Of a stretch of 64,000 nt of DNA, positions 43,726-53,592 are shown piece by piece. Position numbers and translations under genes: made by a program. Every line of letters begins with the position of its first letter. Position 1 is the stretch's first letter. The DNA is from Hoylesella timonensis 4401737 = DSM 22865 = JCM 15640 (GTDB lineage Bacteria > Bacteroidota > Bacteroidia > Bacteroidales > Bacteroidaceae), in NCBI RefSeq assembly GCF_000455445.1, contig NZ_HG417090.1, positions 422,929-486,928 of the forward strand. Reading direction: 5' to 3'. The notes below the pieces were generated by a model. That model ran no database searches and had not been told where the DNA came from. It saw only the letters and a program-made list of their open reading frames with translations.

Positions 43726-44709
43726 TTATAATTTGCCTAAGATGCGATCCATCACCCAGTTGACAGGCGTTGCACTCACACAGGTGCAGGTACAGGCGCC
43801 AATGCCTTGTAAATCTTCGATAACAGATTTAATGATAGGCAGTTGGACATACGATGGATTTGGAACCGTGATATTGGTAATGCCTTCGGAGGTAATCAGT
43901 TGGATAGGGTCGTAATTATACACTGAAAAGGACAACGAACCCTTTACTCCTATCACATCTATTCTATCTTCTTTGGCACTTTGATGTCCCACAAAGCACC
44001 AAGAGCCACTGCCAGGGAGTCCGTTTTCAAAGCAAAAACAGGCACTAATCGTGTCTTCTGCATCATATAAGTGGGCACGATTGGCGACATATCCATGCGC
44101 ACGAGTAATCACACCAAAATATTCTTGTAGCAGATCGAGCTGATGAGGTGCCAAATCATAGAAGTATCCTCCACCAGCAATGTCTGGATGCAAACGCCAA
44201 GGGCGATGCTGTCCGTCGTAGTGGTCCAAGTCACGAGGCGGAACCGAGAATCGAACTTGCACGTTGGTAATCGTACCAATGGTACCATTCTTTATAATAT
44301 CCTTTACTTTTTGAAAGTAAGGTAGGTATCGACGATAATAAGCAACGAAACAAGGAATGCCCGTCTGTTCGCTCACTCGGTTGATGCGTGCGCAGTCTTC
44401 GTAGCTGGCAGCCAATGGCTTCTCTACGTAAACGGGCTTGCCTGCTTTCATTGCCATAATAGCATAAGTGGCGTGACTGGAAGGGGGAGTCGCAATATAG
44501 ATGGCATTGATCTTCGGGTCGTTGATGAGTTGAAGTGCATCTGTATACCATTTTTTGATATGATGACGTTCGGCATAATCCCTTGCCTTATCCGCATTAC
44601 GACTGTAAACCGCTTCCACGTGCGACCCTTCCACAGCATTAAATGCCGGTCCCGACTTGAGTTCGGTGACTTCTCCACATCCTATAAATCCCCAACTGAT
44701 ATGTATCAT
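43726..44709 (-). CDS. Gfo/Idh/MocA family oxidoreductase
   Basis: A 327-residue NAD(P)-dependent sugar-type oxidoreductase. The Rossmann loop is GFIGCGEVTELKSG at the N-terminus; YVEKPLA (about residue 95) is the family signature with the conserved Lys; the C-terminal substrate-binding domain carries GGGYFYDLAPHQLDLL with the usual Asp/His pair. The substrate cannot be predicted. It lies 3 bases from the permease gene and 20 from the DUF4421 gene. Confidence 0.9.
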   Translation of the reverse strand: MIHISWGFIGCGEVTELKSGPAFNAVEGSHVEAVYSRNADKARDYAERHHIKKWYTDALQLINDPKINAIYIATPPSSHATYAIMAMKAGKPVYVEKPLAASYEDCARINRVSEQTGIPCFVAYYRRYLPYFQKVKDIIKNGTIGTITNVQVRFSVPPRDLDHYDGQHRPWRLHPDIAGGGYFYDLAPHQLDLLQEYFGVITRAHGYVANRAHLYDAEDTISACFCFENGLPGSGSWCFVGHQSAKEDRIDVIGVKGSLSFSVYNYDPIQLITSEGITNITVPNPSYVQLPIIKSVIEDLQGIGACTCTCVSATPVNWVMDRILGKL

Positions 44710-44712
44710 AAG

Positions 44713-46014
44713 TTAGCTGACGATAAAATTGATGACAAATAAAATACCTAAAACCACTAACGTGACGTTCAAATCACGCCAGCGACCAACGCACATCTTT
44801 AGAATAACATAACTGAGCATACCCAAACATATTCCATCGGCTATAGAATAGCATAACACCATGGTAATCATGGTAATAAAAGCAGGGAACGCTTCGCTCA
44901 CATCATTGAGGTCTAACTTCTTTACCGAGTCTAACATTAGCACACCTACGAGTACCAACGCTCCACTGGTGGCAGCGCCGGGTATGAGAAGAAAGATAGG
45001 AGAGAGAAACAATGATAGCAGAAAGAGAAGTCCAACAAATGCCGATGTAACTCCACTTCGACCTCCTTCAGCAATGCCTGAAGCACTCTCTATATATGTC
45101 GTAATGGTGGAAGAACCCAACATAGCGCCACATGTTGTGCCAATGGCATCGCTCATCATTGCCTCCTTCACTCGAGGAATAGTTCCGTCATCCTGCACAA
45201 TGCCCGTTTTTTCTGAAAGTCCAACAAGCGTTCCTATCGTATCAAATATGTTGACGATGAGCAAAGAGAAGACAACCAACAGTGTCTTGATGTTGAGTAG
45301 GTCGGTAAAATCGAATTGACAAAGGGTGGGGCGGATGTCTTGTGGAGCCGAAACTGGCAACCAACCTTCGGGCAGTATGGTGACACCTAAGGGGATGCCG
45401 ATAAGCGTGGTTGCGATAATGCCATAAAAGAGTGAACCTTTCACATTGCGTGCCATTAGGATTCCGCTTAACAGAATGGCGATGATACCTAAGATGGATT
45501 CGTGTGTAAACGCTCCTAAACCCACAAAAGTGCCTTCCTTTGCCACGATGATACCTGCATTTTTCAGTCCTATAAAGGCGATGAACATGCCGATACCCGC
45601 TGAAATGGCGTAACGAAGATTCTTCGGAATGCTGTCTAAGATGAGCTCGCGAACGTTGAAGAAGGTAATGAGGATGAAGACAACACCTTCTATTAGCATA
45701 ATAGCCAATGACTGTTGCCAGGTGTACCCCATGGCTTGACAAAGGGTGTAGGCGAAAAAAGCGTTGAGACCCATACTGGGAGCTTGCGCAAATGGCAACT
45801 TTGCCATGAAAGCCAATAGCAACGTAGAGATGGCTGCAGCCAATGCGGTGGCAGTGAACAATGCTCCTTTGTCCATGCCCGTACTTGAGAGGATGCTTGG
45901 ATTGACAGCTAAGATATAACTCATGGTCAAGAAAGTGGTGGCTCCTGCTATGAGTTCGGTTCTCATCTTCATGGTCTTTGGATCGAATCCCAAAAAATTA
46001 GTAATCAACTTCAT
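44713..46014 (-). CDS. NCS2 family purine permease (AzgA type)
   Basis: A 433-residue transporter with about 12-14 membrane segments. The signature NAFFAYTLCQAMGYTWQQSL (read from residue about 83) and the later DTIGTLVGLSEKTG and GSSTITTYIESASG match AzgA-type adenine/guanine/hypoxanthine permeases. Its place in an operon with a 5'-nucleotidase supports a role in purine salvage. The exact base transported is not determined. Confidence 0.9.
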   Translation of the reverse strand: MKLITNFLGFDPKTMKMRTELIAGATTFLTMSYILAVNPSILSSTGMDKGALFTATALAAAISTLLLAFMAKLPFAQAPSMGLNAFFAYTLCQAMGYTWQQSLAIMLIEGVVFILITFFNVRELILDSIPKNLRYAISAGIGMFIAFIGLKNAGIIVAKEGTFVGLGAFTHESILGIIAILLSGILMARNVKGSLFYGIIATTLIGIPLGVTILPEGWLPVSAPQDIRPTLCQFDFTDLLNIKTLLVVFSLLIVNIFDTIGTLVGLSEKTGIVQDDGTIPRVKEAMMSDAIGTTCGAMLGSSTITTYIESASGIAEGGRSGVTSAFVGLLFLLSLFLSPIFLLIPGAATSGALVLVGVLMLDSVKKLDLNDVSEAFPAFITMITMVLCYSIADGICLGMLSYVILKMCVGRWRDLNVTLVVLGILFVINFIVS

Positions 46015-46037
46015 AATGATAATAGGTTATAAAATAA

Positions 46038-46823
46038 TTATTTTTCATTGATTGATTCGTTGAGCCAATGATCTATCAGCTTACGTGCAATGGATAATTT
46101 CTCGGGTATTTGCGGAAGATTCTCTCTTGTGAACCAGCCGCCTTTGCTTAGTTCTGTGGCTTGCAGACTTAACTCTCCACTTTCATAGTCAGCTGTAAAA
46201 CCAACCATCAAGCCTGATGGAAAAGGCCAGGGCTGCGAGCTGAAGTACTTGAGGTGATGAATGGTTAGCCCTGTCTCTTCTAAGACTTCACGATGAACAG
46301 CTTCCTCTAACGTTTCGCCTGTTTCTACAAATCCTGCTACCAGTCCGTAGAAGTCGGTTTTGAAGTTCTTGGCATGCACCAAAAGCACCTCATCACCTTT
46401 CTTAATCAATACAATCACGGCAGTTGCCAGTTGTGGCCAAACCTCTTTTCCACACTGTGTACAACGCTTGGAAATGTGAGTGTGCATCTGCATGGGGGCT
46501 CCACATACTCCACAATATTTGGTGTTGTAGTCCCAATACAACAGTTCTTGACATTTACCTGCCATTAAATAAAGGTCATGGGGAAGTTTATAAAAAGAAG
46601 CCCGAAGCCCACACATCTCGTATTTTGGGTTGTTGGCGATGGGGGAATCTATACGTAGCGCCTTGACAGGCGTGCCATCTGTTAAGGTTGTAATATCCAT
46701 GATGTGCGTCCATGGCTTACAAGTCACAGGGCAAGTCTCTTCCAATGGAATGGTGTACTGTCCGTTTGGTAGTTTCTCAAGCAGTACATCGGTTTTACAA
46801 AATATAAAGTAATAAGCGTTCAT
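46038..46823 (-). CDS. nudC: NADH pyrophosphatase NudC
   Basis: A 261-residue Nudix hydrolase that cleaves NADH, and in known NudC also removes NAD caps from RNA. The zinc ribbon is CGVCGAPMQMH...CTQCGKEVWP (about 107-133); the Nudix box is GFVETGETLEEAVHREVLEE; and SQPWPFPSGLM is the NudC-specific SQPWPFP motif. Its start overlaps the stop of the upstream 5'-nucleotidase by 4 bases. Confidence 0.95.
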   Translation of the reverse strand: MNAYYFIFCKTDVLLEKLPNGQYTIPLEETCPVTCKPWTHIMDITTLTDGTPVKALRIDSPIANNPKYEMCGLRASFYKLPHDLYLMAGKCQELLYWDYNTKYCGVCGAPMQMHTHISKRCTQCGKEVWPQLATAVIVLIKKGDEVLLVHAKNFKTDFYGLVAGFVETGETLEEAVHREVLEETGLTIHHLKYFSSQPWPFPSGLMVGFTADYESGELSLQATELSKGGWFTRENLPQIPEKLSIARKLIDHWLNESINEK

Positions 46824-48604
46824 TTTTCATTGTCATCGTCTCTCTTTGACTGTCCAAAGATGAGAGTCTTGTCGCGTTGAATGGCAGGTTGTGTCCATTT
46901 TTCAGGAACAAACTTCCAGTTATTGTTGGCTTGTGGGTCCATTTCGCCACTTTCCTCTATCCATTTCATGAGATAGTAACGCTGGTCGTGTTGGGTTTCA
47001 ACAAGAATACGTTTTGGAATTTCGGCAAGTGGAATTCCTGCTCCACGTGTTAGGAGCTCTCCACCTCCATTGCCACGATAACTGTTCATCGCCACTTTGT
47101 ACGTTTTATGAAGGACGAAAGGCTCACCATTGCTCATTTTTAAGATATTAACTTTGTCGCCATTGGGCTTTGTTACATCAACTTCGTAATCAATCCCAGC
47201 CGCACTGTCAAAATTAAATGCGAGGTTCTTAAACCCATAGCGTTGTTGATCGGCTTTGGCTCTATTATCTATGAGCATGATATGGTCTTCGGCTGACGTC
47301 ATCGTATTGACCCACAAATCATAACTCATCTCCAAATAATTCTTGATTTCTTGCCCTGTCATTTTAAGTACATAGATTTGATTTTCGTATTTGTACAGAT
47401 TGAATAAATCACTGACATATACAGGACCCGCTTTTATCTGTGCATCAAAGGCAAGGGGAGCGTTGAATGAAAGGTCGGCACCTGTCACTCTGAGCTGCAA
47501 ATTGTGAATGAGATCGGTGAATGGAGCACTGCCAAAGTAACTGTCTCGACTATAAATGGTGCGTTTAAATGCCCCTATTTGTCGAGTAACAAAGGCTTTT
47601 ACCGAGTCTATCTCACTTTGGAAGTGTTCTATATAAGCTTGGTTAATGGGCTGTTCACGAATGTCTACGAGTTTCCCTGATACTTGTTTGTTCAGTACAC
47701 GTTTGTGATGCGTGGCTGAGGGAGCGGAGTTGTCGAGCGTTATCTCAATTTCTGCATCTGCAACCATGCGCGCATTGTTGGCAGGATTGAGACAGACGAC
47801 CTTTTTCCCTTCCACATTTTCAATGACGCTGCTATGTGCCGTGTGGTCATGTCCAAAGAGAATGAGGTCAAACCCTGCTACTTCTTTGGCAATGCGCAAT
47901 GACGCATTCTCTTCGTAAGTATCGGTGATGATGCCTCCCTCTTTTCCCGAATGGAACAAACCAATGATAATATCGGGCTTTTCGTTCTTCTTTAATTCTG
48001 CTATCCAATATCGAGCGGACTCCACCATTGAATCAAATCGCAGATTACTCCATAATTTTTCATTCAACCAGTTGGGTATTGCAGGCGTGAGAAGGCCAAG
48101 AATAGCAACCTTTACTCCTTCTCTTTCTATAATGGTGTATGGATGCAGATAAGGCTTCCCCGTACGTGTATCAATGACATTAGCTCCAAGTATGGGACAT
48201 TTCACTTCACTTATCCATTTGTCGTACACATTGTGACCAGTCTCAATATCATGGTTTCCAACTGTTTGTGCATCGTATTTCATGTAGTTAATGACCGAGG
48301 CAGCCACATTTGGCAAAGCAGATTTCACATAATTATAATAATAGCATGTGGGCTGTCCTTGGAGAATATCACCGTTGTCGAGCAAAAGTAGATTTTTTCC
48401 ATAGTGAGTTCTTAACGAATCGACGTATGAGATAACACGCGCCATACTGCCACTCTTCGGTTTTCGATTGATGAAATCGTAGGGAAAGAAACAGCCATGC
48501 ACGTCACTGGTTTGAATAACACGCAGGTGTATTGTTTTATGATTTGCCATGCTCATCGTACTCATACAGAGGGCGATGATGCACCCCGTAATGATTTTCT
48601 TCAT
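46820..48604 (-). CDS. Periplasmic 5'-nucleotidase / 2',3'-cyclic phosphodiesterase family
   Basis: A 594-residue exported metallophosphatase. The N-terminal calcineurin-like domain has TSDVHG, DNGDILQG, GNHDIE and FGHDHT, the metal ligands; the C-terminal 5'-nucleotidase domain (about 350-560) follows, with NSYRGNGGGELLTRG. I choose ATG 48604, giving a normal signal peptide (MKKIITGCIIALCMSTMSMA); ATG 48649 lies upstream of the promoter. TAACTTTG at 48630-48623 is a -7 element about 18 bases before the start. It heads the six-gene operon and would dephosphorylate nucleotides for uptake. Confidence 0.92.
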   Translation of the reverse strand: MKKIITGCIIALCMSTMSMANHKTIHLRVIQTSDVHGCFFPYDFINRKPKSGSMARVISYVDSLRTHYGKNLLLLDNGDILQGQPTCYYYNYVKSALPNVAASVINYMKYDAQTVGNHDIETGHNVYDKWISEVKCPILGANVIDTRTGKPYLHPYTIIEREGVKVAILGLLTPAIPNWLNEKLWSNLRFDSMVESARYWIAELKKNEKPDIIIGLFHSGKEGGIITDTYEENASLRIAKEVAGFDLILFGHDHTAHSSVIENVEGKKVVCLNPANNARMVADAEIEITLDNSAPSATHHKRVLNKQVSGKLVDIREQPINQAYIEHFQSEIDSVKAFVTRQIGAFKRTIYSRDSYFGSAPFTDLIHNLQLRVTGADLSFNAPLAFDAQIKAGPVYVSDLFNLYKYENQIYVLKMTGQEIKNYLEMSYDLWVNTMTSAEDHIMLIDNRAKADQQRYGFKNLAFNFDSAAGIDYEVDVTKPNGDKVNILKMSNGEPFVLHKTYKVAMNSYRGNGGGELLTRGAGIPLAEIPKRILVETQHDQRYYLMKWIEESGEMDPQANNNWKFVPEKWTQPAIQRDKTLIFGQSKRDDDNEK

Positions 48605-48772
48605 GATTATTGATTTATCTTGCAAAGTTAGCAAAAAATTGAGGAACAAAAAAAGATAGCGAAGCTTTTGTCTATAACCCAGCTAACTTATGAGATTGTA
48701 TCGCTTGCAGGCATTCCCTCTTGGCTTGTCTCTCTGTAGAAAATCTACAAAAAGTGGTAGTTGCTTGAACAA

Positions 48773-48808
48773 TTGCAAAAAAAATGCTCTCACAAGGAGA
48801 GCATTTTT
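48773..48808 (-). terminator. Intrinsic terminator after the phosphosugar mutase gene
   Basis: On the minus strand, AAAATGCTCTC (48807-48797) and GAGAGCATTTT (48791-48781) form an 11-bp stem over a five-base loop, followed by a run of eight T. Confidence 0.85.
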
Positions 48809-48815
48809 AATTGAT

Positions 48816-50567
48816 TTATGCATCTAAGTGAAGGCTTTTCTTGATGGCTTTCACTTTTTGGTCGGCTTCAGCGTCACATTGATTATAATCGGCGGCACTC
48901 TTCATTGTGCCTTTCACTTCGAGATAGAACTTAATCTTTGGCTCTGTGCCTGAAGGTCTAACGCTTACCTTGGTATCATCATCGCAGAACCACTGTAGCA
49001 CATTGCTGGTATCTGGCATGTCCAATTTAGTAATGTGATTATTGATATCTCTTGCTTCCAAAGTCTGATAGTCTTTCCAAAGAACTACTTTCGAGCCACC
49101 CAATTCTTTAGGTGGGTTACTTCTGAATTGCTCCATCATGGCTTTGATTTCATCTGCACCCGTCTTTCCGGGACGCACCACGTTGATAGTTGTTTCTTTA
49201 GAAAAGCCATATTCCAAATAGATATCCATCAAGAGGTCATAAAGTGTCTTGCCGTGGTCTTTGGCATAAGCACAGATTTCAGCCAATAAGCACATTGCAC
49301 TTACAGCATCTTTATCGCGTACAAAGTCCGCAGCCATAAATCCATAGCTTTCTTCACCACCCCCAATATATTTCTTTTTTCCTTCTGCAATGCGAATTTC
49401 ACGAGCAATCCACTTAAACCCAGTATAGCAATCACACATTTCTATATGATTTTTTTCTGCTACTTTCTTTATCACTTCTGTGGTGACAATCGTTTTAACA
49501 ATGAAGTCAGTTGGTTTGAGTAGACCCATATTCTTGCGATTGGTGATGATATAATACAAGAAGATGAGGCAGGTTTGATTACCGTTAATGAGTATCCATT
49601 CGCCTTTGTCGTTCTTGCATGCCATTCCAACACGGTCGGCATCGGGGTCGCTTGCCATTACAATGTCTGCATCCAACGCTTTTGCGTCACGCAAAGCCAA
49701 GGTCAAAGCCTCTCCATTTTCGGGGTTGGGCGATACCACTGTAGGGAAATTGCCGTCTTTTACCATTTGTTCTTTCACGCAGTGTACATTGTCAAATCCC
49801 CAATACTTCAGCGAACGAGGAATCATAGTCATACCAGTACCGTGCAAAGGAGTGTAGACAATCTTTAAGTCGTGTTGGCGTTTGATGACTTCAGGGTCAA
49901 TACTTACAGTTTTTACAGCATCCAAATAGGCTTGATCTATATCTTCGCCAATGATTTGGATAAGTGCTTTATTTCCTTGAAACTTAACGTCTTCAACGTT
50001 CACCTTATTCACTTCTTCGATAATTCCCATATCGTGAGGTGCCAATACCTGTGCACCGTCTTCCCAATAGGCTTTATAGCCGTTGTATTCTTTAGGGTTG
50101 TGGCTGGCTGTGATATTAACACCGCCTTGGCAACCTAAGTGACGAATGGCGAAAGAACACTCTGGGGTAGGGCGCATTTCATCGAACAGATAAGCCTTGA
50201 TGCCGTTGGCAGAAAAGATGTCTGCAACAGTTTCTGCAAATTTCCTACTGTTATTGCGGCAATCATGACATACCACTACAGCGATGTCTGCACGGTCTTT
50301 GAAGTTTTTCTTAAGATAATTTGCAAATCCTTGTGTCGCCATACCTACTGTGTAGATATTCATACGGTTGCTGCCTGCGCCCATAATGCCACGCAATCCA
50401 CCAGTTCCAAACTCTAAATCTTTATAGAAAGATTCTATCAACTCTGTTTTATCCTCGGCTTCCAGTTGAGCTTTCACTTCGCGTTGAGTTTCTTCGTCAA
50501 AGGCAGGAGATAACCATTGTTTTGCTTTTGCCTCGCATTGAGCAATTAGTTCTGTGTTGTTTGCCAT
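48816..50567 (-). CDS. Phosphoglucomutase/phosphomannomutase family
   Basis: A 583-residue alpha-D-phosphohexomutase. The catalytic phosphoserine loop is TASHNPKEYNGYK (about 150-162), the metal-binding loop is DPDADRVG, the sugar-recognition loop is GGGEESYGF and the phosphate-binding loop is RPSGTEPKIKFY. Length fits the long bacterial PGM/PMM type. It would supply hexose 1-phosphates, linking glycolysis with GDP-mannose (manC) and UDP-sugar (galE) synthesis. TATCTTTG at 50607-50600 is a likely -7 element. Confidence 0.95.
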   Translation of the reverse strand: MANNTELIAQCEAKAKQWLSPAFDEETQREVKAQLEAEDKTELIESFYKDLEFGTGGLRGIMGAGSNRMNIYTVGMATQGFANYLKKNFKDRADIAVVVCHDCRNNSRKFAETVADIFSANGIKAYLFDEMRPTPECSFAIRHLGCQGGVNITASHNPKEYNGYKAYWEDGAQVLAPHDMGIIEEVNKVNVEDVKFQGNKALIQIIGEDIDQAYLDAVKTVSIDPEVIKRQHDLKIVYTPLHGTGMTMIPRSLKYWGFDNVHCVKEQMVKDGNFPTVVSPNPENGEALTLALRDAKALDADIVMASDPDADRVGMACKNDKGEWILINGNQTCLIFLYYIITNRKNMGLLKPTDFIVKTIVTTEVIKKVAEKNHIEMCDCYTGFKWIAREIRIAEGKKKYIGGGEESYGFMAADFVRDKDAVSAMCLLAEICAYAKDHGKTLYDLLMDIYLEYGFSKETTINVVRPGKTGADEIKAMMEQFRSNPPKELGGSKVVLWKDYQTLEARDINNHITKLDMPDTSNVLQWFCDDDTKVSVRPSGTEPKIKFYLEVKGTMKSAADYNQCDAEADQKVKAIKKSLHLDA

Positions 50568-50718
50568 ATTATTTTCTTTTTAATTGTTACTTTTAAGAGC
50601 AAAGATAATAATTAAAAACGAGAAATTTAGAACCTTAGGGATATTTTTTGTACTTTTGCAACATTATGGCAATTTAGAAAGTTTCTTTCAACTTTATTTG
50701 CTTAAATAGATATAACTC

Positions 50719-51036
50719 ATGTTTTACAAAGGAATTATTATTGCGGTCTCTACCTTTTTAATTATAGGTGTTTTTCATCCAATCGTCATCAAGACAGAAT
50801 ATCGATGGGGAACGCGCCCATGGTTGATATTCTTATTGTTAGGTATTGCCTTCATTGTAGCCTCGCTTTTTATAGAAGAAGTGTTGTGGTCGTCATTGTT
50901 GGGCGTATTAGGAGCATCTTCGTTGTGGACCATTGGTGAACTCTTTGAGCAAAAGAAGCGGGTAGAGAAGGGGTGGTTTCCGATGAACCCAAAGCGCAAA
51001 AACGAATATCAACCTATTCAATCGACGAAAGAGTAA
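50719..51036 (+). CDS. DUF4491 family membrane protein
   Basis: A 105-residue protein with three hydrophobic segments (about 3-22, 34-52 and 55-75). The family pattern FHPIVIKTEYRWGTRPW followed by FEQKKRVEKGWFPMNPKR is typical of DUF4491, a small Bacteroidetes/Firmicutes family with no known function. TACTTTTG (50651-50658), with a weak -33 TTTA, is the likely promoter. An 80-base gap separates it from rlmH. Confidence 0.87.
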   Translation: MFYKGIIIAVSTFLIIGVFHPIVIKTEYRWGTRPWLIFLLLGIAFIVASLFIEEVLWSSLLGVLGASSLWTIGELFEQKKRVEKGWFPMNPKRKNEYQPIQSTKE

Positions 51037-51116
51037 CGACTGCAAGATCTCTTAATAGTTAAAACAAGCGCTTTCGGTGCTGGATATTGCACTGGCAGAA
51101 ATAATCTTGAGAGGGT

Positions 51117-51587
51117 ATGAAAGTAGAATTGTTGCTGATTGGTAAAACCGTGAATCGACATTTTGTGGCTGGCATAGAAGACTATGTGAGCAGGATTAAT
51201 CATTACCTGCCATTGACAGTGACGGTAATTCCAGAACTGAAAAATAACAAAAAGATGACCGAAAGCCAGCAAAAAACGATTGAAGGACAGCTGATTCTAA
51301 AAAAGATAATGCCTTCAGATACCGTTGTCCTGCTTGATGAACATGGGAAAGAATTGAGAAGTGTTGAACTGGCAGCATGGTTGGAGAAAAAGCAGAGCAC
51401 CACTCGTAAAATAGTCTTTGTCATCGGAGGACCGTATGGATTTGCGCCAGAGGTATATGAGCGAGCTGATGAGCAATTGTCATTGTCCCGTTTGACATTC
51501 TCACATCAAATGGTAAGACTTATTTTCACGGAACAACTTTATAGGGCTTGTACTATTATAAAAGGTGAACCTTATCACCACGAATAA
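51117..51587 (+). CDS. rlmH: 23S rRNA pseudouridine-1915 N3-methyltransferase RlmH
   Basis: A 156-residue SPOUT-class methyltransferase. The knot motifs are FVIGGPYGF (SAM loop), LSLSRLTFSHQMVRL and the C-terminal YRACTIIKGEPYHHE, which is almost invariant in RlmH. It modifies a single nucleotide in helix 69 of 23S rRNA. The length is normal. Confidence 0.96.
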   Translation: MKVELLLIGKTVNRHFVAGIEDYVSRINHYLPLTVTVIPELKNNKKMTESQQKTIEGQLILKKIMPSDTVVLLDEHGKELRSVELAAWLEKKQSTTRKIVFVIGGPYGFAPEVYERADEQLSLSRLTFSHQMVRLIFTEQLYRACTIIKGEPYHHE

Positions 51588-51814
51588 TAGACAAGCGCCA
51601 AGAGGAATATCAAAAAGTCATGAACCCCAACGCTTTTAGGCGGTTCTAATGACCGTTATCATTGCGAAGAAGTTTGTTCTTCCATAAGAAACCAAACGAA
51701 CACCAACATGTTCTGATACATCTCAAGCCACTTATACTGTGGTAATTTTTTGCAACCTGTTATACGTCAATGGGCTTCTGCATCAATGCCAAGACAGCTA
51801 TCCATAGACAGCAC

Positions 51815-53590
51815 CTATCCCAATTCGGACAATTCGAGCCAGCGCATACTCTTATCATCGAGTTCTTTCTTTAGCTTGGGCAGCAAAATACTCTTGTCTG
51901 TAAGCTCTTCAATGGATAAGTTACCGCTGCATAATTCAGCTTCCAAGCTGCTTATTTCTGTCTCTAATTTTGCAATTTCGCTTTCCAAAGTTTCAAATTC
52001 ACGCTTCTCTTTGTAAGACATCTTCTTTTTCTCATCACTCCGATAGCTCTTGACAGGTGTCTTCTCTCTTTTCTCCTCCTTGCTTGTGTCAGCGGGTTGT
52101 AAGCTGTCCCACTCTCTAAACTGGGTGTAATTTCCTGGAAAATCTTGTATCTCTCCTTCGCCTTTGAATACTAATATGTGGTCTACCACTTTGTCCATGA
52201 AATACCTGTCGTGGCTAATGATGATAACACAACCTGGAAAGTCCTGAAGATATTCTTCCAAAATTTGCAAAGTTGGTATGTCCAAGTCATTTGTTGGCTC
52301 ATCGAGTATTAAGAAGTTGGGGTTTTGCATCAATACCGTACACAAGTACAATTTCCTCAATTCGCCTCCACTCAGTTTGTAAACATAGCTGTGTTGCTGC
52401 TCTGGAGTGAAGAGGAAATATTGAAGAAATTGCGTTGCACTCATCGTTTTTCCGCCTCCGAGACGAATGTGATCGGCAATATCTGTCACCACATCAATTA
52501 CTTTTTGCTGTTGGTCAAAAGCCAAACCCTCCTGTGAAAAATAACCAAAGCGGACGGTTTCTCCGATGTCGAATTTACCAGAGTCGGGTTCTACAAGCCC
52601 CATAAGCATCTTGATGAAGGTCGTTTTGCCTGTTCCATTGTTGCCAATGATGCCGAGTTTCTCGAATCTTGAGAAGTTATAATAAAAGTCTTTCAAGATA
52701 ATCTTGCTGTCGTAGGCTTTCGACACATATTGACACTCAAAGATTTTAGAACCGATATAGACATTATTTGCTTTAAGTCTTAGCTGTCTTTCTTCCACTT
52801 TTTGCTTGGCTTTCCGTTCTAATTCATAGAAAGCCTCTTCCCTATATTTGGCTTTATGCCCTCTGGCTTGTGGCATGCGGCGCATCCATTCTAACTCTGT
52901 GCGATACAGATTGTTGGCTCGCATCACTTCACTGCGCATCTGGTCCATGCGCTCTTGCCTTTTCTCCAAATAATAACTGTAGTTGCCTCGATAGGTAAAC
53001 ATCTGCTGTTGGTCTAACTCCAAAATGCAATTACATACCCTATCCAAGAAGAATCGGTCGTGAGTAACCATGAGCAACGTTTTGTTTCCACGCGATAAAT
53101 AGCCTTCTAACCATTCTACCATCTGTAAATCTAAATGGTTGGTAGGCTCATCCAAGATGAAAAAGTCTGGTTCGGTTATCAAAACATTTGCCAATGCCAC
53201 ACGTTTTTGTTGACCTCCGCTGAGCTGTCCCATGGGTTGTTCCAAATCATCTATTCTGAGTTGCGTCAAAATTTGTTTGGCTTTTAGCACCTTCTCAGGT
53301 ACTCCCTCATGATTGAAACAGGCATCAAGGACAGATTCTGTGGGGTCAAAAACAGATTTTTGCTGAAGGTATCCTATCTTCAAATCATTCTTGAAGATAA
53401 TGCTTCCTTCGTCTTTCCCTTCCTTGCCTGTGATTACGGAGAGCAAAGTAGACTTTCCTGTGCCATTTTTTGCTATTAAACCAATGCGTTGCCCTTCGGC
53501 TACCGAGAAAGATATTTGATGGAACAGCAGCAAATCTCCAAACGATTTGGTCAGGTTCTGCACGTCCAAATAGGGTATTTGTGTCGCCAT
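51815..53590 (-). CDS. uup: ABC-F family ATPase (Uup type)
   Basis: A 591-residue soluble protein with two ABC domains. Walker A motifs are KNGTGKST (about 41-48) and NNGTGKTT (about 320-327); signatures are LSGGQQKRVALA and LSGGELRKLYL. The linker between the domains is the ABC-F type (EEAFYELERKAKQKVEE), and the C-terminal 60 residues form a coiled coil, which favours Uup over EttA. ABC-F proteins act on ribosomes. It begins 2 bases after engB, so they are coupled. Confidence 0.92.
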   Translation of the reverse strand: MATQIPYLDVQNLTKSFGDLLLFHQISFSVAEGQRIGLIAKNGTGKSTLLSVITGKEGKDEGSIIFKNDLKIGYLQQKSVFDPTESVLDACFNHEGVPEKVLKAKQILTQLRIDDLEQPMGQLSGGQQKRVALANVLITEPDFFILDEPTNHLDLQMVEWLEGYLSRGNKTLLMVTHDRFFLDRVCNCILELDQQQMFTYRGNYSYYLEKRQERMDQMRSEVMRANNLYRTELEWMRRMPQARGHKAKYREEAFYELERKAKQKVEERQLRLKANNVYIGSKIFECQYVSKAYDSKIILKDFYYNFSRFEKLGIIGNNGTGKTTFIKMLMGLVEPDSGKFDIGETVRFGYFSQEGLAFDQQQKVIDVVTDIADHIRLGGGKTMSATQFLQYFLFTPEQQHSYVYKLSGGELRKLYLCTVLMQNPNFLILDEPTNDLDIPTLQILEEYLQDFPGCVIIISHDRYFMDKVVDHILVFKGEGEIQDFPGNYTQFREWDSLQPADTSKEEKREKTPVKSYRSDEKKKMSYKEKREFETLESEIAKLETEISSLEAELCSGNLSIEELTDKSILLPKLKKELDDKSMRWLELSELG

Positions 53591-53592
53591 TC

